A stretch of DNA of 6,469 nucleotides from Microcaldota archaeon (lineage in GTDB: Archaea > Aenigmatarchaeota > Aenigmatarchaeia > QMZP01 > QMZT01). The stretch spans positions 1 through 6,469 of the forward strand of contig JAADIF010000093.1 of the NCBI GenBank assembly GCA_013151465.1, read 5' to 3'. Positions 1 through 5,250 of the stretch are shown here, piece after piece. Position 1 is the first letter of the stretch, and every line of letters begins with the position of its first letter. The position numbers were made by a program, and so were the translations under genes. The notes beneath the pieces are model-generated. The model was not told the origin of the DNA and did not search any database. It saw nothing but the letters and a program-made list of their open reading frames with translations.

Positions 1-296
1 TTTATGCCGTTTTCTTTGAGCTTTTCGAGTGCCTCCTTTGCACCGTTAAAAAGAGGCGGTGGCTCGTGGTTTGCAAAATTCCTAAGGAATGCCTCCTTAA
101 GGACATCAAGCGATATGTTAGGGTTGTACCTTTTGTAGAAATCAATATACGGGAGCGTCAGCTGATCGCGAAATTCTTTCGGGCTTATCTTCTGAAGCCC
201 GACATCTTCGAACACTCCCATGACGGCATTGTAGACGGCCATGAAGTCGTTGCTCAGAACGCCCGACCAGTCAAATATTATGTTCTTTATGGCCAT
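1..296 (-). CDS. HAD-superfamily hydrolase, N-terminal part (cut by window edge)
   Basis: Reading the minus strand from ATG at 296 gives 98 residues that run off the left edge. The protein opens with a hydrophobic strand and the HAD motif I, IIFDWSGVLSND (residues 6-17), with Asp9 as the expected nucleophile. A helical cap region follows (about 18-80), then PPLFNGAKEALEKLKENG, the usual stretch leading to motif II, which would lie outside the window. The second motif-I aspartate of typical phosphatases and phosphomutases (DxD) is Ser11 here. Family knowledge says this residue tunes acid/base chemistry, so the substrate cannot be assigned. An in-frame TAG three codons upstream of the ATG rules out an earlier start. 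No Shine-Dalgarno sequence is visible. The gene diverges from the GH57 gene. The HAD fold call is firm, the reaction unknown. Confidence 0.82.
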   Translation of the reverse strand, partial: MAIKNIIFDWSGVLSNDFMAVYNAVMGVFEDVGLQKISPKEFRDQLTLPYIDFYKRYNPNISLDVLKEAFLRNFANHEPPPLFNGAKEALEKLKENGI

Positions 297-324
297 AATA
301 CTCTAACGAATATGGTTCTCGAAA

Positions 325-333
325 CCTTAAAAA
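325..333 (-). promoter_or_regulatory. Possible TATA-like element for the HAD gene
   Basis: On the minus strand TTTTTAAGG lies about 33 bases upstream of the ATG at 296. That would give a leader of some 6-8 bases. The match to the archaeal box is weak and other AT-rich stretches lie nearby, so this is only a candidate. Confidence 0.25.
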
Positions 334-385
334 TGGGACTATAGAAAGGTTTTTTAATGGAATCTCCCCGAATCGGCGTCGTTTG

Positions 386-400
386 CGCAATCTTTAATAA
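386..400 (+). promoter_or_regulatory. TATA box of the GH57 gene, leaderless type
   Basis: TTTAATAA at 393-400 is a good archaeal TATA box, preceded by GCGCAATC as a possible BRE. Its centre is about 25 bases from the ATG at 422, so transcription should begin at or within a base or two of the start codon. There is no Shine-Dalgarno sequence between them. A short palindrome, CCGA-A-TCGG (368-376), lies about 17 bases upstream of the box and could bind a regulator, though it is short enough to be chance. Confidence 0.65.
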
Positions 401-421
401 GCACCGCTTCATTTCTTATAC

Positions 422-1648
422 ATGCCTGACGTATCACTTGTCTTTGAAGTCCACCAGCCGTTGCGCCTGAAGAAATTCGGCGTCGATAGATCGGCATCCA
501 CGCTTTATGACCGATATTTTTCAGACGAGTTCAACAAGGAGGTCTTTGACAAGGTGGCGACAAAATGCTATTATCCGGCTACATATAATCTTCTCGAATC
601 TGTACATAATCTGAAAGATAGCAAGAAACCATTCAAGATATCGTTTTCCATCACAGGCCTCTGGCTTGAGCAGGCAGAGAAATGGCATCCTGACTTAATT
701 GAGCTTTTCAGGCAATTCCCCAAAAAGACTGTGGAATTTCTTGACGAAACATATTATCATTCTCTCATTGCGCTCCACCATGACATGGGGGAATTCATAG
801 AGCAGTTAAAGGAGCATCGGGCCCTCATGAAATCCGTCTTTGGAGTAAAGCCGAAAGTTATGACAAATACAGAGCTCATATACAATAATGTTATAGCAAA
901 AACAGCGGCTGAAGCCGGCTATAAGGGCATTTTCACGGAAGGCCATCCCGGAATACTCGGATGGCAGTCTCCAAACTATGTTTACAAGCCGCCATTCTAT
1001 GTGACAGACAAGATAAAGGTGCTCCTTAGGAATAGGAATCTTACAGATGATCTGGGTTACAGATTCTCTGCAAAGTGGTGGAATGAATGGCCGCTTACGG
1101 CTGAGAAATACTCTGCATGGGTTGCCGGAAATGAAGGGCAGTGCATCAACCTTTTCATGGATTATGAGACATTCGGCGAGCATCACTGGGATGAAACGGG
1201 AATATTCTGGTTCCTTTCCGCCCTTCCGCACAAGATAAACGAATATGAGCATCTGCGCTTTGCAACACCTTCTGAGGTGATAGAGAAGCATGATGCGCTT
1301 GGTGAATTTGATGTCTATGAGATGAACAGCATCTCATGGGCGGACATTGAGATGGATGTCTCGGCGTGGCTTGGAAACGAGGTTCAGAGGACATATTTTG
1401 AGGAGTTAAAGCGCCTCGAGCATCCCGTAAAGCAGACAAAGGACAAGGAGCTTATCCGCATCTGGAAGCTTTTGCAGTGTTCGGACCATCTCCATAACAT
1501 CTGCACGAAATGGTGGGGAGATGGGGATGTGCATCAATACTTCTCGTATTTTGACCATCCCCAGCAGGGCTTTGCGACCCTTACCGACGTTCTTCTGGAT
1601 TTCAAGGAAAGGGTGTATGAGAAGCTTATGGAAAATGGCAGGAAATAG
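422..1648 (+). CDS. GH57-family alpha-amylase / alpha-glucan-active glycoside hydrolase
   Basis: This 408-residue protein is a compact, cytosolic-type GH57 enzyme without a signal peptide. Visible family motifs are the N-terminal VFEVHQPLRL (7-16, with the HQP of motif 1), YYHSLIAL (111-118, motif 2 region), TNTELIYNN (148-156, Glu151 as predicted nucleophile), FMDYETFGEHHW (245-256, Asp247 as predicted acid/base) and the C-terminal helical part with ISWADIEMDVSAWLGNE (304-320) and SDHLHNICTKWWGDGDVHQYF. Both catalytic residues are present, so it is not one of the inactive amylase-like GH57 proteins. This subgroup, like the methanococcal alpha-amylase, acts on alpha-1,4-glucans; hydrolysis versus transglycosylation cannot be told from sequence. 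The ATG at 422 starts directly at motif 1 and agrees with the leaderless promoter spacing. A glucan role fits the GT4 enzyme about 1.6 kb downstream on the other strand. Confidence 0.93.
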   Translation: MPDVSLVFEVHQPLRLKKFGVDRSASTLYDRYFSDEFNKEVFDKVATKCYYPATYNLLESVHNLKDSKKPFKISFSITGLWLEQAEKWHPDLIELFRQFPKKTVEFLDETYYHSLIALHHDMGEFIEQLKEHRALMKSVFGVKPKVMTNTELIYNNVIAKTAAEAGYKGIFTEGHPGILGWQSPNYVYKPPFYVTDKIKVLLRNRNLTDDLGYRFSAKWWNEWPLTAEKYSAWVAGNEGQCINLFMDYETFGEHHWDETGIFWFLSALPHKINEYEHLRFATPSEVIEKHDALGEFDVYEMNSISWADIEMDVSAWLGNEVQRTYFEELKRLEHPVKQTKDKELIRIWKLLQCSDHLHNICTKWWGDGDVHQYFSYFDHPQQGFATLTDVLLDFKERVYEKLMENGRK

Positions 1649-1674
1649 GATTCCTGCTTAAACTAACATTTTTA
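1638..1674 (+). terminator. Hairpin and T-tract terminator around the GH57 stop codon
   Basis: GCAGGAA (1638-1644) pairs perfectly with TTCCTGC (1651-1657), leaving a 6-base loop that contains the TAG stop (1646-1648). A T-run follows at 1669-1673. Archaeal termination mainly needs the T-rich tract, so the hairpin could instead stabilise the 3' end or affect termination of translation. Confidence 0.5.
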
Positions 1675-1713
1675 TATCGGATTGCAATTATAATGCTCAT
1701 TTTATATATATAA

Positions 1714-1732
1714 TGGAATATATAGTATTCCA
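1714..1732. promoter_or_regulatory. 19-bp palindrome upstream of the 210-residue protein gene
   Basis: TGGAATA-TATAG-TATTCCA is a perfect inverted repeat with 7-base arms and a 5-base spacer. It ends 33 bases upstream of the TATA box at 1766-1773, where an archaeal activator or repressor could bind. The surrounding sequence is very AT-rich, which raises the chance of accidental symmetry, but the GG/CC ends make it stand out. Confidence 0.4.
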
Positions 1733-1757
1733 AACCAGCTATCCGGGGTTCTTATAA

Positions 1758-1773
1758 GCGAAAACTTTATATA
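1758..1773 (+). promoter_or_regulatory. Strong BRE/TATA promoter of the 210-residue protein gene
   Basis: TTTATATA (1766-1773) is a near-ideal archaeal TATA box, preceded by the purine-rich GCGAAAAC (1758-1765) as BRE. Transcription should start near 1795, giving a leader of roughly 33 bases with a Shine-Dalgarno sequence. The box sits in a 13-base palindrome, ACTTTATATAAGT (1764-1776). Confidence 0.7.
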
Positions 1774-1812
1774 AGTTACTACTAATAAATAAATAAAATA
1801 TTTTAAATTCAA

Positions 1813-1820
1813 AAGGAGGA
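1813..1820 (+). promoter_or_regulatory. Strong ribosome binding site, AAGGAGGA
   Basis: AAGGAGGA ends 8 bases before the ATG at 1829, a near-perfect match to the archaeal 16S rRNA tail. It fixes the start of the 210-residue protein. It contrasts with the GH57 gene and the half-GT gene, which show no such site and look leaderless. Confidence 0.8.
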
Positions 1821-1828
1821 ATGATTAT

Positions 1829-2461
1829 ATGAATGAAAGTGACAACTTTGGGACTTACACTATGAAAGGACATCTCAGTAATAAATGGTGGATGAAAGCC
1901 CTCAATAAGGTTCTCAACCCGTTTGGGTATGAAGCAGTTAGAAATTATTTTGAGGATAATAATGGTGGTCTCACGAGCAGGGTTCTTGCCAAAAATGGCA
2001 TTCTTGGCCCCAGAATACCAAAATTTGTTGTACTCCAGGCGGATGATGTAATAAGAGAAGAAGATGGAGAAGATTTGAGTGTTAGTTTTAAACTAACAGG
2101 TGATGGCGTGCTTGTAAGAGGTGCTCTTGCATCGCAATATAAAACTGCTAAAAAATTGGATAGATTCATTTCGACAGGGCGTGGTAATGGAGTATATATA
2201 CCGTTGGCATTAAGAAGAATACCAATAGATCCTAAAGACTGCTATGACACGCAGGATGGTTACGTTGCCGCAACAGTTCCGGGTAATAATGAAAAATATA
2301 GGATAATATTTCTTCCAAAAAAGTACGGGCCCGAGGTTCGTATGGCTAAAAGAAATGGATCAGACGTATTTGTTAAAGTATATAAGGGGCCATCAGGAGA
2401 TATTTATGGAAAGGGTGTAAATGCTGTAAAAGGGGAATTAAAAAAGCTGAGAAGCAACTAA
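1829..2461 (+). CDS. Unrecognised 210-residue soluble protein
   Basis: I do not recognise this protein. It has no signal peptide or membrane helix and a single cysteine (Cys138). The N-terminus has a Trp/aromatic patch with a short helix (NKWWMKALNKVLNPFGYEAV, 18-37). The middle looks mainly beta: PKFVVLQADDVI (64-75), LSVSFKLTGDGVLVRG (83-98). A charged region and a GRGNGVYIPL turn (117-126) follow, then another strand-rich stretch with YRIIFLPKKYGPE (157-169) and DVFVKVYKG (179-187), and a basic C-terminus (VKGELKKLRSN). The start is secured by a strong Shine-Dalgarno sequence and a well-placed promoter, so the gene is very likely expressed, and on its own. Neighbours give no clue: GH57 lies upstream and the broken permease converges from the right. 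AT-rich codon choices (AAA, ATA, AAT) are more frequent here than in the GH57 gene, which could reflect a different history. Confidence 0.85.
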   Translation: MNESDNFGTYTMKGHLSNKWWMKALNKVLNPFGYEAVRNYFEDNNGGLTSRVLAKNGILGPRIPKFVVLQADDVIREEDGEDLSVSFKLTGDGVLVRGALASQYKTAKKLDRFISTGRGNGVYIPLALRRIPIDPKDCYDTQDGYVAATVPGNNEKYRIIFLPKKYGPEVRMAKRNGSDVFVKVYKGPSGDIYGKGVNAVKGELKKLRSN

Positions 2462-2481
2462 ACCCCCTTTTCTCTCTTTTT
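2428..2481 (+). terminator. Long-loop hairpin and pyrimidine tract ending the 210-residue protein gene
   Basis: AAAAGGGG (2428-2435) is perfectly complementary to CCCCTTTT (2464-2471). The 28-base loop holds the TAA stop (2459-2461) and a tiny inner hairpin, GCT-GAGA-AGC. A pyrimidine run, TCTCTCTTTTT, follows (2471-2481). As at the GH57 gene, the stop codon is inside the loop. The T-rich tract alone would suffice for archaeal termination. Confidence 0.55.
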
Positions 2482-2511
2482 AGATGATATGCAGGAAGTG
2501 ATATGTTAACC

Positions 2512-3256
2512 CTAAAAAAACAGAAGCTTCACGCCCGAAAAAACAACAGTGATGATGAATATTATTTTCACCCATTTATCACCTATCCTGACGACTGCAT
2601 GGGCTCCGATATATCCGCCCGCAAGCATTCCGATAAACAATACGATTCCAAGAGCATAATCAACAATGCCGCTTGCTGAAAATATTATTAATGACATTAC
2701 AGCAAGCAGCAGGTGCGGGATTGTGTCCGTTGCCTTTGCTTCGATTATGGTGAATCCGAAAAATAGCATAAGAACATAGCTTATAAGCACACCAACGCCA
2801 GCCCCGATTAACGCATAGAAAGTTATTATAAGAAAATAGCTGATGTATCCGAGAGATCTCTTCTCTCTTGTTACAACCCTCCTTTTAACACCAAGATCCC
2901 TTTTCAGGAACAAGATTGGCAGAGCCAGCAGGATGGCAATTCCGATAATACCTGTCAGGGAATCTTCATTCATTGCAAGAAGGGCATTTGAACCTATATA
3001 GGATCCTATGATCCCTACAACTGACAGAGGAAGGACATATTTCCATATGATCTTCTTTTCTTTCAGATATTTTGGAATAGGACCGATGCTGCTTCCGACA
3101 ACACCGAGCCTGTCCGGCTATTGCAATGTGTGGTGAAATACCCGTAAATATGAGAAAGGGAATCGATATAAGACCTCCCATACCGACAATGGAATCAGCC
3201 AGGCCGGTAGCAAGTCCAATAAGAAGAACAGAAATGAGCATTATTATTTCTGGCAT
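2512..3256 (-). pseudogene. TauE/SafE-family membrane permease broken by one frameshift
   Basis: Read from ATG at 3256, the first 47 residues (MPEIIMLISVLLIG through SPHIAIA) carry the TauE-type opening helix and GMGG loop. The frame then turns into unrelated basic sequence. Skipping one base at about 3114-3116 (or restoring two lost bases) gives DRLGVVGSSIGPIPKYLKEKK and continues without a stop to TAG at 2512. The repaired protein is about 247-248 residues, normal for the family, with 7-8 hydrophobic helices and the typical C-terminal GGYIGAHAVVRIGDKWVK. Such permeases are thought to export sulfite, sulfoacetate or related organic anions; the substrate is unknown here. The rest of the frame is perfectly preserved, so either the lesion is recent or it is a sequencing or assembly error. 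No slippery heptamer is visible to suggest programmed shifting. The gene lies 35 bases after the GT4 stop and has its own possible TATA element. Confidence 0.85.
2514..2530 (-). terminator. T-tract terminator of the permease gene
   Basis: On the minus strand the last codons and stop read as seven T followed by AG (2520-2512), preceded by the self-complementary GAAGCTTC (2530-2523). An oligo-T run is the usual archaeal terminator. It lies opposite the terminator of the converging gene, so the 50-base gap can stop transcription from both sides. Confidence 0.45.
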
Positions 3257-3278
3257 TTTATGAATTTTGCTTAATGTG

Positions 3279-3287
3279 TTTATATTA
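3279..3287 (-). promoter_or_regulatory. Possible TATA box of the permease gene
   Basis: TAATATAAA on the minus strand lies in the 35-base gap after the GT4 gene, with its centre about 27 bases from the ATG at 3256. This is the right distance for a leaderless mRNA, supporting that start and a separate promoter for the permease. AT-richness makes it a moderate call. Confidence 0.42.
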
Positions 3288-3291
3288 ACAA

Positions 3292-4446
3292 TTACCAGAT
3301 ACCCAGCGCCTTCCCGTAAACGCCTGTTGTCCAGTGGGCAATGCGGTCCCACCTGAAGTTTGCCTCAACATGCTTTCTCCCGTTCGTGCCAAGCCACTTC
3401 CTCCAGGAGTCATCCCACAGGACACGGCTCACTTGATCGGCTATCGAATTCGGGTTTCCCGCCCATGTATGAAGCCCTGTATATTCATTTACAATCGTCT
3501 CCTTGAGACCGCCAATATATGAGCCAATCGTCGGCTTTTTTGCAGCGGCCGACTCAAGCGCAACTATCCCGAACGGCTCATATAGGGAAGGAGCCACTGT
3601 AAGGTCCGCCATCCTGTATAAGGCAATCAGCGTGTCGTCATCAACATAACCTGTAAAGTATGTTTTCTCTGCTATTCCGAGGGATTTTACCTTCTGGATG
3701 TATCGCGGAAGGTCAGGCCCTTTGCCTGCAAGGACAAACTTTGAGTCGGGATGCTCTTTCAATATGGATGGCATCGCTTCAATCAGATGGTCGACGCCTT
3801 TGACATACGTCATCCTTCCGCAGAAAAATATCATCTTCTCCCAGTCAGCAACATAATCGCTTCGCTCTGCCGGAAGCTTTGGCATGTCGAATTTTTTTAT
3901 GTCAACTCCGTTAGGGATATAGTGGAGCTTTTCATCGGGAACCCTGAAGAGCGCCTTAACCTCTTTTGAGAAATCCTTCCCGACGGTTATGACCTGATGC
4001 GCTTCGTATGTGCCATACCATTCAAGGTCGTTTATCATCTTCGTATAGGCATCATGTATCCCGCTTCTTCCATGTTCGGTTGAGTGTATCGTGAAAACGA
4101 AGGGAATATTAAGAAGCTTCTTTATCCCGCTTCCTGCCGGAACCATCATCCAGTCGTGGGCATGCACCACATCAAACTTGTGAAGTTTGTGAAGCCGTAT
4201 TGCTTCCTTTTCCATTTTGTGAGAGAGTGCAACCGACCACGTAATCGTATCTGTTGCATTTTCGACTGCTTTCAGCCGGTGTATTGTTATACCCATGTCA
4301 TAGTTTTCCTTGTTCGTATTACCATACGTAAGGATATGAACATCGTGGCCCATTCTGACAAGCGCCTTTGAAAGATCGTGAACATGGGAGCCGATTCCAC
4401 CCACTTTGACGGGGGGATATTCCCATGTCGTCATAAGTATTCTCAT
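3292..4446 (-). CDS. GT4-family glycosyltransferase, glycogen-synthase-like
   Basis: This complete 384-residue GT-B enzyme has an N-terminal Rossmann-like domain (1 to about 175) with TWEYPPVKVGGIGSHV (7-22), the counterpart of the KxGG sugar-nucleotide loop of glycogen synthases, FDVVHAHDW (91-99) and FTIHSTEHGR (118-127). The C-terminal nucleotide-sugar domain shows IPNGVD (177-182), FCGRMTYVKGVDHLIEA (208-224, with Arg211 and Lys216 expected to bind phosphates) and the E-x7-E pair in EPFGIVALE (290-298). All retaining-GT signatures are intact, so it should be active. Family knowledge supports transfer of a sugar from a nucleotide donor, possibly glucose onto an alpha-glucan, given the GH57 amylase nearby; other sugars or acceptors are possible. 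There is no membrane segment. The ATG overlaps the TGA of the upstream half-GT gene by four bases (ATGA), implying translational coupling and joint synthesis. Confidence 0.92.
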   Translation of the reverse strand: MRILMTTWEYPPVKVGGIGSHVHDLSKALVRMGHDVHILTYGNTNKENYDMGITIHRLKAVENATDTITWSVALSHKMEKEAIRLHKLHKFDVVHAHDWMMVPAGSGIKKLLNIPFVFTIHSTEHGRSGIHDAYTKMINDLEWYGTYEAHQVITVGKDFSKEVKALFRVPDEKLHYIPNGVDIKKFDMPKLPAERSDYVADWEKMIFFCGRMTYVKGVDHLIEAMPSILKEHPDSKFVLAGKGPDLPRYIQKVKSLGIAEKTYFTGYVDDDTLIALYRMADLTVAPSLYEPFGIVALESAAAKKPTIGSYIGGLKETIVNEYTGLHTWAGNPNSIADQVSRVLWDDSWRKWLGTNGRKHVEANFRWDRIAHWTTGVYGKALGIW

Positions 4447-5060
4447 CCATTCACCTGCTTTGCGACAACCGGAATCTTCATAGCATCTTCATAAATCCTC
4501 AACGTTTCATCAAAAATATTATCCTTTCCTCCCATATTTATCAGTTTTTCTGCTGGAACGTTATAGTCATGGAATAATATATCATACGTCGTCTGCCCGA
4601 GAGTCATGATCCGGGATGCATCATATGCAGAAAGCCATTCCATTTCGGATATGAGAGATGACTCGGGTATTGAGAATCCTCTTTCCTTCTCAGTCGAACG
4701 TATGGTGATGACAAAGGGACGTTCAAACATTCTGGATACACCAACTGCAGCAGGGTATGTTATCCAGTCGATACAATGAATTATATCAAATTTTTCTTTC
4801 TCCATAAGCTCCCTTGAGCGCCTTTTCAGCTCATTGTTCATAAGCATATGCCAGTTGTACGGATTGTTTGCCCCAAGAACAAATTTCACCTGGTGTACAT
4901 GAAGATTCTCGCCAAGGTCGTAATCGTTGTCCTCGCCGCCGTAACACACGACATGAGTTTCTATCCCGCGGGAGGCCATATAAAAGGAGAGGTCCTTCAC
5001 GTAATCCATCCGGCCTGCGGCGTCGAAGTCCTTCGATATGACAAGAATCCTCTCAATCAT
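4443..5060 (-). CDS. Stand-alone GT-B N-terminal-domain protein, probably non-catalytic partner of the GT4 enzyme
   Basis: This 205-residue protein is a paralogue of the first half of the GT4 protein encoded just downstream. The two align almost without gaps: FDIIHCIDW and FDVVHAHDW are both at 91-99, IRSTEKERG and IHSTEHGRS both at 120-128, and MEWLSAYDASRIMTLG (140-155) matches LEWYGTYEAHQVITVG (141-156). The functional residues have changed: KVGGIGSHV became AAGRMDYV, HAHDW became HCIDW, and IHSTEHGR became IRSTEKER. There is no C-terminal nucleotide-sugar domain, and the gene ends with a short unique tail rather than in a broken remainder. It therefore looks like a real, shortened protein, not debris. 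ATG at 5060 is chosen because a TATA box lies 25 bases upstream; the longer frame would need TTG at 5108 and would place that box inside the coding region. A regulatory or structural subunit role is inferred. Confidence 0.87.
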   Translation of the reverse strand: MIERILVISKDFDAAGRMDYVKDLSFYMASRGIETHVVCYGGEDNDYDLGENLHVHQVKFVLGANNPYNWHMLMNNELKRRSRELMEKEKFDIIHCIDWITYPAAVGVSRMFERPFVITIRSTEKERGFSIPESSLISEMEWLSAYDASRIMTLGQTTYDILFHDYNVPAEKLINMGGKDNIFDETLRIYEDAMKIPVVAKQVNG

Positions 5061-5080
5061 ATTAAATATTGCCTCAGCCG

Positions 5081-5096
5081 TATTTATAGGTTTCAG
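5081..5096 (-). promoter_or_regulatory. TATA box of the GT operon, leaderless type
   Basis: TATAAATA (5088-5081, minus) is preceded by TGAAACC as a BRE-like element. Its centre is about 25 bases from ATG 5060, so the mRNA should be leaderless and should cover both GT genes. A second TATA-like TTTAAATA (5144-5137) lies further upstream on the same strand and could serve as an alternative. Confidence 0.65.
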
Positions 5097-5164
5097 GGAG
5101 ATTCGCAATTTAATATTTTTAATACTTTAGAGTCACTATTTAAATTGGAGTAAAACATACCTTA

Positions 5165-5223
5165 GATTAGGTATCAATACGAACTTGCAAACGCGAGCTA
5201 TAAAATCCATATATTTGATTAGG
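5165..5223. repeat. Direct repeat GATTAGG flanking the membrane-protein promoter
   Basis: GATTAGG occurs at 5165-5171 and 5217-5223. Both copies are followed by a similar TAT(T)-CAA sequence (GTATCAATA and ATTTCAAATA). The copies are 52 bases apart, about five helical turns, and bracket the TATA box at 5199-5206. They could be paired binding sites, but the motif is short. Confidence 0.3.
5199..5206 (+). promoter_or_regulatory. TATA box of the small membrane protein gene
   Basis: TATAAAAT lies about 50 bases before the ATG at 5251. Transcription would begin near 5228, leaving a leader of about 23 bases that includes the ribosome binding site. Confidence 0.55.
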
Positions 5224-5236
5224 ATTTCAAATATTG

Positions 5237-5247
5237 AGGGAGGTTGA
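5237..5247 (+). promoter_or_regulatory. Ribosome binding site GAGGGAGGTTGA
   Basis: GGGAGGTTGA ends a few bases before ATG 5251 and matches the 16S rRNA tail well. It fixes the start of the membrane protein. Confidence 0.75.
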
Positions 5248-5250
5248 ATT

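Noticed and set aside
66..344. Open frame on the plus strand, 92 codons
   Set aside because: It lies opposite the HAD gene, whose motif I and codon pattern are clear; its translation has no recognisable features.
806..1439. Minus- and plus-strand open frames inside the GH57 gene
   Set aside because: They overlap the conserved catalytic motifs of the GH57 enzyme and have low-complexity, Cys/His/Arg-rich translations typical of shadow frames.
2966..3113. Basic, Cys-rich end of the frame that continues past the permease frameshift
   Set aside because: It is out-of-frame translation of the permease; the next frame restores typical TauE sequence, so it is not a separate protein.
3257..3352. Upstream extension of the permease frame before ATG 3256
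   Set aside because: It overlaps the end of the GT4 gene and encodes non-hydrophobic sequence; TauE proteins start close to their first helix, and a TATA-like element supports ATG 3256.
3751..4371. Plus-strand open frames opposite the GT4 gene
   Set aside because: The minus-strand GT4 reading carries all family motifs; no promoter or ribosome site supports the opposite frames.
5061..5108. N-terminal extension of the half-GT protein from TTG at 5108
   Set aside because: It would enclose the best TATA box of the operon, uses a weak start codon, and has no counterpart in the paralogous GT4 protein, which aligns from the ATG at 5060.
5181..5198. Weak hairpin CTTGC-AAAC-GCGAG before the membrane protein promoter
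   Set aside because: Only five pairs with one G-U; it lies upstream of the expected transcript start, so it is unlikely to act as RNA.
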